Assembly: GCF_014138265.1 (NCBI RefSeq)
Contig: NZ_JACGXL010000009.1
Span: forward strand, 1-64,000
Reading direction: 5' to 3'
Origin: Dokdonella fugitiva
GTDB taxonomy: Bacteria > Pseudomonadota > Gammaproteobacteria > Xanthomonadales > Rhodanobacteraceae
DNA: 64,000 nucleotides
Below the pieces are notes generated by a model. The model did not search any database, was not told the DNA's origin, and saw nothing but the letters and a program-made list of their open reading frames with translations. Made by a program: the position numbers and the translations under genes. Below, piece after piece: positions 37,294 to 45,690 of this stretch. Numbering within the stretch: the stretch's first letter is position 1; the number at the start of each line of letters is the position of its first letter.

Positions 37294-38816
37294 CGATGCA
37301 CGCGCATGCGCACAAGCCGAACGCGCCGGTCGCATCCGCGTGCGTGCCGCCGCCGATCCAGCGCAAGCCGTCGATCAGCACGCCCGGCGACGCCTTCGAG
37401 CGCGAAGCCGATGCGGTCGCCGATCGCGTGCTGCGCATGGCCGATGCGCCCGTGTCAGGCGCGACGTCACCAACCGTGCAACGCACGTGCGCCGCCTGCG
37501 AGGACGACGCGCGCAAGCGCATGCAGCGTCGCGCGGCGGGCGGCGATGCCGCGCTCGACACGACGGCCGCCGCGCACGCCGCAGCGCACGGCGGCGAACC
37601 GCTCGCATCGGAGGTGCGTGCGTACTTCGAGCCGCGCTTCGGCCGCGACTTCAGCCGCGTGCGCGTGCACACCGACGACAGCGCGACGCGCGCGGTGCAG
37701 GCACGCGCGTACACCTACGGCAGCGACATCGTGTTCGGTCGCGGCGAGTACGCGCCGTCGACGCACGCGGGCCGGCACCTGCTCGCGCACGAGTTGACCC
37801 ACGTCGTGCAGCAGGGTGCTGCGAGCTTGCACCCGCACGCACGTGCGGCACCGTCGATCGCGCGCGCGCCATCGGCCGTGCAGCGCCAGGCGGCGCAGGA
37901 GCCGCCGCTCGAGTCGGACGATGCGCTGCTCGCCTGCCTCGCGCTCGCGCCGTGGCCGTTGAAGGGCATGTGCTTCGACCTGGCGTCGAAGCCTCGTGCG
38001 AAGCCGAAGACGTTCGACGATCCGCGTTGTCGCGATCCGAAACCTCCCGCGCCGACGCCGGCGCCCGCACCGGGCGTGTCGCCGCCGCAGGGACTTCCGC
38101 CGCTGCCGTTCTTCCACGGTACCACCTGGGCGATCGCGCAGACGATTCCCGGCAACGTCAAGCCGCTCGGCGGCGGCGACTTCGGCCAGGGCTTCTACAC
38201 CCATCACGACGCGGACATGGGCAAGGCGTCCGAACGCGCGCGCTGGGAAGGTTGCCGCCTGTGCCAGAAGCTGACGCCGAAGGTGCGCTATGCGGGCGTG
38301 ATCCGCTTCGACGTCGAGGCCGATGCGTACAAGAAGCTGTTCAGCAGTCGCAAGACGTTCGGCCTCACCTCGACCAAGCAGGCCGACTACGCCGCGCGGC
38401 AGAAGGATTGGCTCGACTTCGTCAGCGGCACCGGGCGCGGGCGCGAGGCGAAGCCGGGCTACGACACCGCGCATATGGCGTGGCGCCACCCGCGCGTCGA
38501 TCCGCCGCCGGACCAGGGCTTCGACCTCATCGAAGGGCCGATGTACAAGGGCGTCGAAGGCCTGCCGGGTTCGAGCGTGCCGGCGCGCTCCGCCTTCGAT
38601 CCGTACGCCGAAGGCACGGCGTTGCCGCAGCAGGTCGTGTGGAACCACGATCGCGCGCTCGGCGTGCTCAACGCGGCGAAGACCACGCTCAAGCAGTACG
38701 ACGCGCAGGACCACTGCAAGGAAGTCGATCCGCCGGTCGCGGTGAAGGCCGCGGCATCCGCCACCGAAGATCCGAAGGCGCGCGAGGAAGCGCGCATCGG
38801 CATGACCGGACACTGA
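37290..38816 (+). CDS. DUF4157-tagged ADP-ribosyltransferase-like (DUF3990) cargo candidate
   Basis: A 508-residue protein. It carries the shared tag IQRKPSISTPGDAFEREADA, QRTCAACEDD, and the DUF4157 domain (LLAHELTHVVQQG). After a Pro-rich linker (about 250-270), the C-terminal domain resembles DUF3990: PFFHGTTWAIAQTI (His276), GGGDFGQGFYTH (Tyr303) and LPQQVVWNHDRALGVL (Gln447/448), the H-Y-Q order of PARP-like ADP-ribosyltransferase folds. Two Cys (GCRLCQK) follow the second motif. ATG overlaps the preceding stop (ATGA). It is a probable toxin payload, but activity is not shown. Confidence 0.75.
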   Translation: MTMHAHAHKPNAPVASACVPPPIQRKPSISTPGDAFEREADAVADRVLRMADAPVSGATSPTVQRTCAACEDDARKRMQRRAAGGDAALDTTAAAHAAAHGGEPLASEVRAYFEPRFGRDFSRVRVHTDDSATRAVQARAYTYGSDIVFGRGEYAPSTHAGRHLLAHELTHVVQQGAASLHPHARAAPSIARAPSAVQRQAAQEPPLESDDALLACLALAPWPLKGMCFDLASKPRAKPKTFDDPRCRDPKPPAPTPAPAPGVSPPQGLPPLPFFHGTTWAIAQTIPGNVKPLGGGDFGQGFYTHHDADMGKASERARWEGCRLCQKLTPKVRYAGVIRFDVEADAYKKLFSSRKTFGLTSTKQADYAARQKDWLDFVSGTGRGREAKPGYDTAHMAWRHPRVDPPPDQGFDLIEGPMYKGVEGLPGSSVPARSAFDPYAEGTALPQQVVWNHDRALGVLNAAKTTLKQYDAQDHCKEVDPPVAVKAAASATEDPKAREEARIGMTGH

Positions 38817-38817
38817 C

Positions 38818-39150
38818 ATGCGCCTCGACGAGCTGACCCGGCGCCTCGACGCGATCGCCTGGCACGAGCAGGTCGAACACACGCTGGCCGAGCGCACCGC
38901 GCCGGCGGCCGTACCCGACCACGCGATGGTCGAGCGCGAGCTCGGCACGCTCGCCGGGGAGGTCGATCGCGCATTGCTCGACGCGCTCGAGGCCGAAGAC
39001 GGCTACCTCATCTGGGCCCTGCGTCTCGCTGCGCACATCGATCCGGCGGCAGCGCGCGAACGAGCACGAGCCTATTGCGACAGCAGCAATGCGCGTGTGC
39101 GCTACTGGGCCCGTCGCATCGCGCGTGCGAACGAAGCGCTGGAGCCGTGA
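38818..39150 (+). CDS. Small helical protein between two cargo genes
   Basis: A 110-residue, acidic, all-helical protein (MRLDELTRRLDAIAWHEQVE, REGTLAGE-like helices, YLIWALRLAAHIDPAAARE, VRYWARRIARANEAL), with HEAT-repeat-like spacing. It is not recognised as a known family. It lies one base after the ART-like gene's stop and three before the next cargo gene. It could be an immunity protein or a chaperone/adaptor for loading; both are inference. Confidence 0.6.
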   Translation: MRLDELTRRLDAIAWHEQVEHTLAERTAPAAVPDHAMVERELGTLAGEVDRALLDALEAEDGYLIWALRLAAHIDPAAARERARAYCDSSNARVRYWARRIARANEALEP

Positions 39151-39152
39151 GC

Positions 39153-41342
39153 ATGCACGCGAGCGCACGATCGAGCAGCGCCACAGCGGCCGCGGCGGAA
39201 CCGGCCGCGCGCGATGCGGCGACGCGACCGCGCCTGCCCGGCGCGCCGACGACGGCGACCGCGCACGGGTTCGATCTTGCGCGCGTGCCCGCGCGCGCCG
39301 CGCCGATGCAGCGCAAGCCCGCGATCAGCACGCCCGGCGACGCCTTCGAGCGCGAAGCCGACGCGGTCGCCGACCGCGTGCTGCGCATGGCCGATCCGCA
39401 GGCGATCGGCGTGACGCCGCCGGCGGTGCAGCGGAAGTGCGCTGCCTGCGAGGACGACGAGAAGAAGAAGCTGCACGCCAAGCACGATGCGCCGACGGCC
39501 AACGATGCGACGCTCGATACCGATGTCGCCGCGCATGCGGCGCGGCACGGCGGTCGACCGCTGTCGCACGACCTGCGCGCGTACTTCGAACCGCGATTCG
39601 GCCATGACTTCAGCCAGGTGCGCGTGCACACCGACGGCGACGCGGCGCAGGCCGCGCGCGGCGTGCAGGCGCGCGCCTACACGCTCGGCCGCGACATCGT
39701 GTTCGGCGCGGGCCAGTACGCGCCGGCGACGAGTTCGGGCCGCCACCTGCTCGCGCACGAACTCACCCACGTCGTGCAGCAGGGCGGCACGCGCCGCGCG
39801 ACCACGACTACCGCGGCCGGTACCGTGCAGCGCGCGCCGCCCGCGCCGAGTACCGCGGCCGGCAGCGACTTCGACATCGTCGGCAAGCCCGGCAGCGCGG
39901 CCGGGCACACGACGCGCATCCACTTCGACAAGAACAGCGACACGATCGACAGCGACGAGGACAAGAAGCTCGCGCCGTTCAAGAGCGACGAGGTCACGCT
40001 CAACGCGCACCAGAGCGAGGAGGAGGCGGCGGGCACCGCGGGCAAGCGCGCGACTGCGGCGAAGGCTGCGCTCGTCGCGCTCGGCCATCCGGCGGCGACC
40101 ATCCACGTCACCGTGGTCGGCGTGACCGCGCAGCTCGACTACGCCAACGCGCGCATCGTCGAGATCGTGCCGAAAGGCAAGAAGGCGACGAAGAGCAAGT
40201 GCCCGGTGTCGCCGAAGCTGGCGGACATGGCGGTGTCGTGCAAGGGCGTCAAGCGCAGCGCGCCGTTCCGCGCCGCGGTGAAGGCCGCGCGCGACGCGAT
40301 CGCCAAGTCGCGCGACAAGCTCAAGAAGGACGTCGCCAAGGGCACGCCGGACGCGGCCACGCTCGCCGTCGTCAAGACGCATTTCGCGAAGCCGTCCAAC
40401 GCGGACAAGGTGCGCACCAAGCTCGGCGAGATCGACGCGTTCCTCAAGAACCTGCCCGCGATCACCGAATGCCACAACGAGTGCGACCCCGATTGCGCCA
40501 ACCCCGCCTACTGGGACCCGAACCGCACGAAGATCGTGTTGTGCGCAGGCTTCGACGGTCGCGACCCGCAGGCGCAGGCCGGCCTCGTCATGCACGAGGC
40601 GACGCACGGCGTGCCGACGATCCAGAGCCAAGACCTCGGCTACGCGAGCGATCGCATCATCAACTTCCTCGACGAGACGCACGCGTTCAAGAACACCGAC
40701 AGCTACACCACGCTCGTGCGCGACCTCACCTCGATCGGCAAGTTCGCCGACGACGTGCCCAAGGACACATTCAGCGGACTCGGCAAGCACAAGATCGGCG
40801 GCGTCGACGTCGACGACAAGGACACGATCGGCGAAGCCGCCGCACTCGCGGAGAAGTGGTGCATCTGGGCCTACCAGGACCTGCAGTTCCTCTACGGCGG
40901 CATCCAGGACGCGATCGCCGGTTCGAAGACGCTCAACGGGCCGAACCTCAAGGAAGTGCAGGGCTCGCTGCACACGCATTTCGGCCTCACCGACGCCGCG
41001 CTCAAGCCGACCTTCGCCGACCAGACCAAGGTCGCCGCGCTCGAGGATCACTTCGAGCGCTTCGGTATCAACACCTTCAACCAGCCGGTCGCGTTCGCCA
41101 AGGCGGCGCCGGCGAAGGACACGGCTTGGGGCACGTCGAAACCGGACGTGCCCGGCGGCAAGGCCGTCGTGCAGCCGAACGTCGACGTCGGCGACGACTT
41201 CTGGGCGAAGTCGTCGCCGCAGGCGCGCGCGCGCCTGCTCATCGAGGCGATGGTGCGCGCGAGCAAGGATGCGAGCGCGGCGAAGGCGAACGCGTACGCG
41301 CTGTTCGCGTTCGATCGCAGCAAGACGCCGGAGCGCCTCTGA
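39153..41342 (+). CDS. DUF4157-tagged aspzincin-like (M35) metallopeptidase cargo candidate
   Basis: A 729-residue protein. It has the shared tag (MQRKPAISTPGDAFEREADA; QRKCAACEDDEKKK) and DUF4157 (LLAHELTHVVQQG, near residue 202). An OmpA-like segment at about 250-330 follows (IHFDKNSDTIDSDEDKKL, VTLNAHQSEEE). A Lys-rich region leads to a peptidase motif: GLVMHEATHGV (HExxH, His481/Glu482/His485), then QDLGYAS (GTxDxxY-like) and FKNTDSYTTL, which fit the aspzincin/lysine-specific M35 pattern. It may be a peptidase payload. ATG 39153, with GGAG upstream, is chosen. Confidence 0.75.
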   Translation: MHASARSSSATAAAAEPAARDAATRPRLPGAPTTATAHGFDLARVPARAAPMQRKPAISTPGDAFEREADAVADRVLRMADPQAIGVTPPAVQRKCAACEDDEKKKLHAKHDAPTANDATLDTDVAAHAARHGGRPLSHDLRAYFEPRFGHDFSQVRVHTDGDAAQAARGVQARAYTLGRDIVFGAGQYAPATSSGRHLLAHELTHVVQQGGTRRATTTTAAGTVQRAPPAPSTAAGSDFDIVGKPGSAAGHTTRIHFDKNSDTIDSDEDKKLAPFKSDEVTLNAHQSEEEAAGTAGKRATAAKAALVALGHPAATIHVTVVGVTAQLDYANARIVEIVPKGKKATKSKCPVSPKLADMAVSCKGVKRSAPFRAAVKAARDAIAKSRDKLKKDVAKGTPDAATLAVVKTHFAKPSNADKVRTKLGEIDAFLKNLPAITECHNECDPDCANPAYWDPNRTKIVLCAGFDGRDPQAQAGLVMHEATHGVPTIQSQDLGYASDRIINFLDETHAFKNTDSYTTLVRDLTSIGKFADDVPKDTFSGLGKHKIGGVDVDDKDTIGEAAALAEKWCIWAYQDLQFLYGGIQDAIAGSKTLNGPNLKEVQGSLHTHFGLTDAALKPTFADQTKVAALEDHFERFGINTFNQPVAFAKAAPAKDTAWGTSKPDVPGGKAVVQPNVDVGDDFWAKSSPQARARLLIEAMVRASKDASAAKANAYALFAFDRSKTPERL

Positions 41343-41379
41343 CCATGGGCACGCATCGCACGCCGACAGGAGACGCAGG

Positions 41380-42351
41380 ATGAGCAGCGAAGCGCTGCTC
41401 GCGACGGTCGAGCTGCCGTTCGGTGGCGGCGACGGCACCTGCGCGGCGGCGTTCGACGGCCGGCTGCACTTGTTCGTCGTCGACGGCGCGCGCAGCACGC
41501 ATGCGTCGATCGACGCTTCGGGTCGCGCGAGCGCGTACTCGCACGATGTCGCGTTCGCGGTCGTCGATGCCGCCGCGACCGGCGACGGTCTCGTGCTCGT
41601 CGGCGACGTCGACGACGGCCGCCTCGTCGTCGCCGCGCTCGATGCGGACGGCCGCGAGCGCTGGCGCCACGCGCTCGACGCCGCGTCGCCACTGCTGCAC
41701 GCGCCGATCGTGCGCGCGTACGGCGATCGCGCAACGGTCGCGTGGGAGGAGGAGCGCGGTGACGCCAGCGTGCTCGCGTGGTGCGACGTCGACGCGGACG
41801 GTGCGACGCCGGTGCAGCGCATGCCGCTCGCCGATACGACGCTGCGGCTCGCCGCGACGGCGATCGACGACGGGCTCGTCGTCGCGCGCCTCGCCGGCAT
41901 GCCGCCGCGCGCGACGCTCCTGCGCATCGTCGGCGGCGCGGTCGTCGCGCAGCGCGAGGTCAGCGACGCTTGCAACGGGCCGATCGCCTTGGCGCGCGAC
42001 GGCGATGGCATCGCGCTCGCCGGATGCGATGACGCGCACCTCGTCGTCTCGCGCTTCGATGCGAAGCTCACGCCGCTCGGACCCGCGCGGACCGTGGCCG
42101 CAACGAAGATCGATCGCCTGGGCGCGTTCGACGGCGGCCACGCCGTGTTCGTCGGCACGCGCTGGCCCGCGAAGCCCGCCGTGCACGGCATCGTTCCCGC
42201 GGACGGGGCATCCGCGCGCGTCTTCATCGCGCAGCGCGCGTTCGAGTTGCCGCAACCCGTCGGCCGCGTCGAGGCCGGCGGATGGATCGGCGATCGCTTC
42301 GTGCTCGTGCACGGCGACGACATCCTCGCGGCCAGCGTCTTCGCGGGCTGA
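41380..42351 (+). CDS. Propeller-like repeat protein inside the cargo array
   Basis: A 323-residue protein of repeated beta strands (LLATVELPFGGGDGTCAAAF, FDGRLHLFVVDG, GLVLVGDVDDGRLVVAALDA, ATVAWEEERGDASVLAWCD, VVARLAGMPPRATLLRIVGG), a pattern of a WD/beta-propeller with degenerate repeats. It has no signal peptide. It lies between the peptidase and nuclease cargo genes. It might be a receptor-binding part, a cargo protein without leader, or an immunity protein; the sequence does not decide. AGGAGA precedes ATG 41380. Confidence 0.6.
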   Translation: MSSEALLATVELPFGGGDGTCAAAFDGRLHLFVVDGARSTHASIDASGRASAYSHDVAFAVVDAAATGDGLVLVGDVDDGRLVVAALDADGRERWRHALDAASPLLHAPIVRAYGDRATVAWEEERGDASVLAWCDVDADGATPVQRMPLADTTLRLAATAIDDGLVVARLAGMPPRATLLRIVGGAVVAQREVSDACNGPIALARDGDGIALAGCDDAHLVVSRFDAKLTPLGPARTVAATKIDRLGAFDGGHAVFVGTRWPAKPAVHGIVPADGASARVFIAQRAFELPQPVGRVEAGGWIGDRFVLVHGDDILAASVFAG

Positions 42352-42456
42352 GGCCGCGCGCTCGTCCTGATTGCACTCCCGATGGCGTTCTCCGTAGCGT
42401 CGCACCCGCCTTCGCGCCGACGCGATGCGGTGCAGACCCAGCCATGGAGGTGCCTC

Positions 42457-44421
42457 GTGTTCACAGCCGTCGACAAGGCCCGTTCCCCGACGCCCGGCAC
42501 GTCGTCGCCGGCGCGCGCGCACGACAGGCCCCCCGCTGCGGCTTCGGCATCCACCGCGCCCGGCTTCGACCTTGCGGCGGTCCCCGCACGCGCGCAACGC
42601 AAGCCCGCGGTCAGCCATCCCGCCGACGCAGCCGAGCGCGAAGCCGATGCGGTAGCCGATCGCATCATGCGCGACGCCGCACCCGAGCCGATCGCGCGCG
42701 CGGGCACCGGCGTGCAGCGCAAGTGCGCCGCGTGCGAAGACGAAGGCAAGCCCGCGATCCAGCGCAAGCCCGCGGCACACGCGCCCGCGGCTGCGCTCGA
42801 TACGCCCGCGGCCGCTCGCACCGCGAGCAGCGGCGGCTCGCCGCTGTCGCCCGCCCTGCGCGCGTTCTACGAACCGCGCCTCGGCCACGATTTCAGCGAC
42901 GTGCGCGTGCATGCCGACGGCGAAGCCGCGCTCGCGGCGCGCGGCGTCAACGCGCGCGCGTATACGTTCGGCAGCCACATCGTGTTCGGCGCGGGCCAGT
43001 TCGCGCCGGCGACCCCAGGCGGGCGGCGCCTGCTCGCGCACGAACTCACCCACGTCGTGCAGCAGGGCGGCGCGGCCGCCGCCGACGGCGTCATCGCGCG
43101 CGACGCCGAGGAAGCCGAACCGATGATCGAACTCGAGATCGACTCGTTGCCGCAGATGCCGAGTGCGGCCGAGCAGGAAGCGTTCAACCGCGAACGCGAA
43201 GCCGGCGTGATGCCGAACGCGCCGCCGGTCGCGTTCCACGACCGCGGCGCGCACACCAACTGGGCGGCCGCGTTCGACTACCGCGACAAGCAGATGCAGG
43301 CCTGGAGCCGCCTCGCCCGGCTCGAAGCCGACGTCATCGTCGTGCTCGAGTCCGGCGGCGATCCACCGGGCTTCATCACGACCGGGCCGACGCAACGCTC
43401 CGCGGATGCGGACTACAACGTGGTCGAGTACCGGCCACGCATCTTCCACGTGCTCGATGCGATCGAGTGGACGGTCGAGCACATCGACCGCGACGACGCC
43501 GCGAGCGCCTACCTGAAATTCGTGTTCGGCGATCTCGGGCGCAAGCCGAACCAGGGCACGCCGGTATCGTTCATCGGCTCCAATCCCGGCTACCTCGACA
43601 TGCAAGGCCTCGACCCGGACGGCAGCAAGCGCATCGAAGCATTCAAGCGCGGCATCGAGAAACGCAACCGTCGCCTCGGCCGCAAGCCGAAGACCGCCGC
43701 CGATCCGAAGCCCCAGCCGAAGATCGCCGTCGACGCCGATTTCCAGGTCGACACCGACCAGCGCCGCAAGGGTCGCAACCCGTGCGAACCGCACCTCACG
43801 CTGCCGGAAGCCAAGCGACCGCACTACGGTCGTTACCGGTCCGACGTGCTCGGCTCGCGCCTCGCCGCGTACCCCACGGAGATCATCAACCGCCTGCGCA
43901 CCACCGCCTACGAACGCGAGTCCGACCAGGTCAACAAATGGCTGAAGGCGATGGACCCCGACACCGGGCTCATGACGAAGAGCGTGTTCCAGCGCGGCAT
44001 GGACATGCTCACGAAGGACGCGAAATGCGGCAAGGACAAGGACTGCATCGCCAGGCAGCGCAAGCGCGTGCTGAAGCCCGATTGGGCACCCGACGGTTCG
44101 AAGAAGCAGATGGACGTCGACCACATCATCGAGCTGCAACTCGGCGGCCTGCTCGGCAACGAGGCGCTCGACCAGTTCGACAACTACGAACTGCTCGACT
44201 CCAGCACCAACTCGTCGGTCGGCTCCACGCTCGACAAGGACCTGCAGAAGGAACGCGCGCGCCTCAAGAAGGAATGCCCCAAGTACGTCCCCAACTGGGA
44301 CCACGTGATGATGGTGTTCTCCCTGCCGATCTTCGCGGGCGGCGGCAAGGCGCCCGGGCAGCGCTGGTCGCGCCAGCAGATCGCGGGGGGCGAGCATCTG
44401 GATGCCTACAGGAGACGGTGA
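42457..44421 (+). CDS. DUF4157-tagged HNH-type nuclease cargo candidate
   Basis: A 654-residue protein. The shared tag (AQRKPAVSHPADAAEREADA; QRKCAACEDEG) and DUF4157 domain (LLAHELTHVVQQG, near residue 195) form the N-terminal third. The C-terminus carries a beta-beta-alpha-metal nuclease pattern: KKQMDVDHIIELQLGG (Asp555, His556), then DNYELLDSSTNSSVGSTLDK, matching DHxxEL...N...N toxins. A long middle region is of unknown fold. GTG 42457 is favoured by GGAGG six bases upstream; ATG 42382 is an alternative. A 105-base gap before it may hold a separate promoter. Confidence 0.75.
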   Translation: MFTAVDKARSPTPGTSSPARAHDRPPAAASASTAPGFDLAAVPARAQRKPAVSHPADAAEREADAVADRIMRDAAPEPIARAGTGVQRKCAACEDEGKPAIQRKPAAHAPAAALDTPAAARTASSGGSPLSPALRAFYEPRLGHDFSDVRVHADGEAALAARGVNARAYTFGSHIVFGAGQFAPATPGGRRLLAHELTHVVQQGGAAAADGVIARDAEEAEPMIELEIDSLPQMPSAAEQEAFNREREAGVMPNAPPVAFHDRGAHTNWAAAFDYRDKQMQAWSRLARLEADVIVVLESGGDPPGFITTGPTQRSADADYNVVEYRPRIFHVLDAIEWTVEHIDRDDAASAYLKFVFGDLGRKPNQGTPVSFIGSNPGYLDMQGLDPDGSKRIEAFKRGIEKRNRRLGRKPKTAADPKPQPKIAVDADFQVDTDQRRKGRNPCEPHLTLPEAKRPHYGRYRSDVLGSRLAAYPTEIINRLRTTAYERESDQVNKWLKAMDPDTGLMTKSVFQRGMDMLTKDAKCGKDKDCIARQRKRVLKPDWAPDGSKKQMDVDHIIELQLGGLLGNEALDQFDNYELLDSSTNSSVGSTLDKDLQKERARLKKECPKYVPNWDHVMMVFSLPIFAGGGKAPGQRWSRQQIAGGEHLDAYRRR

Positions 44422-44541
44422 CAAGTCCGTCCGGTGTGCTCCGATGGATAGCGCCTGCCGGGCATCGTCCGCTTGTGCGCGACGCATGCCGATGTTGGCG
44501 TAGGATGGCCGTTCCTCGTCGATGAGTCGGCGCACGGCGCG

Positions 44542-44793
44542 ATGAGCCAGCAGCCCGCCACCACCGGTCAAGTGATCCAGGCCATCGGCCTCGTCCTTGT
44601 GATGCTCGCCGCGCTCATTGCGGGGGTCGTCTATCCGGACAGCGCGATCGGAAGCTTGATCGCGACGTCCCATGGGATCTTCGCGATCATCGTAGTCGGC
44701 GTCCTGTTTTCGACCGCCGTCGCAGCAGCCTTCGAGCGGTGGAGCTCGCGGCGCGCGCCGCCTGCGCCGGGCCCTGAACGGAGCGAAACGTGA
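44542..44793 (+). CDS. Small two-helix membrane protein
   Basis: An 83-residue protein with two membrane segments (IQAIGLVLVMLAALIAGVVY; GIFAIIVVGVLFSTAVAAAF) and a Pro-rich basic tail. It has no known family. It is downstream of the nuclease cargo gene and could be unrelated to the injection system. There is no clear ribosome binding site. Confidence 0.45.
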   Translation: MSQQPATTGQVIQAIGLVLVMLAALIAGVVYPDSAIGSLIATSHGIFAIIVVGVLFSTAVAAAFERWSSRRAPPAPGPERSET

Positions 44794-44876
44794 ATGCATC
44801 GTCGTCCAGACTCATTCATGGGCTCGTGGTTTGCGCCCACCGACTCTTTCGTCCTTGATGGCAAGGCGTTGTCGGC

Positions 44877-45683
44877 GTGAGGTCGAGCGCCGCTTCCGCG
44901 CCACCGGCTCGCCGATACGGGGCTGCACTCGTGGTCCTTCCCGGTCTGGATGGATCGGCGGTCCCGTCGGACGCGTTCGTCGAGGTCGCGCGATCGAGGT
45001 TCGAATCCGTCGTCGCGATTTCATATCCGCCGGATCGAATCCTCGACTACGGCGAGCTTGAGGCGTTTGTTCGAGACCTCTTGCCGAACGAGCCCTACAT
45101 CCTTCTCGGGCAGTCATTCTCCGGCCCCATTGCACTTGCGATCGCAGCGAGCCGCCCACCCGGTCTGATCGGCCTGGTTCTCTCGACGACGTTCTCCCGA
45201 AGTCCTTTGCCTTGGCTGTCGCCCCTCGCATCGCTTGCGCGTCTTGCGCCGGTTCGGATGCTGCCGCGGGCGCTGCTGTCGTGGTGGCTTCTTGGTCGTT
45301 GGGCTACGCCGCGACTGCAATCGGCGTTGCAACGTTCCCTTCGATCGGTCGAGCCTGCGGTGCTTCGCTCCAGGGCGGCGAACGCCCTGAGGGTCGATGC
45401 GTCATCGCGCCTGGGCGCGATCTCGATGCCGGTGCTGTATCTCCGGGCGAGCGGGGACCGATTGCTCTCCGCGGCTGCGGGCGCTCGCATCGTCGCATCG
45501 ATCCCTCGAGCCGAAGGCGAGGAAATTTCCGGCCCTCACTTGCTGCTGCAAGCGGCGCCGGAGGCATGCGCCGAAGCCGTTTCCAGGTTCGCCTCCCGCC
45601 TCGCCATCGAGGAGAACGGAGCGTCGGAGGGAGTGGGGCTTGATCGCAGCGATCAAGGAACAAGCGACAATGACCGGTCGTGA
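44877..45683 (+). CDS. Alpha/beta hydrolase
   Basis: A 268-residue alpha/beta hydrolase. Oxyanion motif VVLPGLDGS, nucleophile elbow LLGQSFSGPI (Ser), a lid region, then strand VLYLRASGDRLL (catalytic Asp candidate) and GPHLLLQAAP (catalytic His). The substrate is unknown. GTG 44877 is used; codon use is less GC3-biased than in the neighbouring injection-system genes. It ends eight bases from the stop of the convergent TetR gene. Confidence 0.75.
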   Translation: MRSSAASAPPARRYGAALVVLPGLDGSAVPSDAFVEVARSRFESVVAISYPPDRILDYGELEAFVRDLLPNEPYILLGQSFSGPIALAIAASRPPGLIGLVLSTTFSRSPLPWLSPLASLARLAPVRMLPRALLSWWLLGRWATPRLQSALQRSLRSVEPAVLRSRAANALRVDASSRLGAISMPVLYLRASGDRLLSAAAGARIVASIPRAEGEEISGPHLLLQAAPEACAEAVSRFASRLAIEENGASEGVGLDRSDQGTSDNDRS

Positions 45684-45690
45684 TCCAGCC

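Noticed and set aside
39102-42821. A 1239-codon minus-strand open frame across the cargo array
   Set aside because: Antisense shadow of the DUF4157-tagged genes; low complexity and no family.
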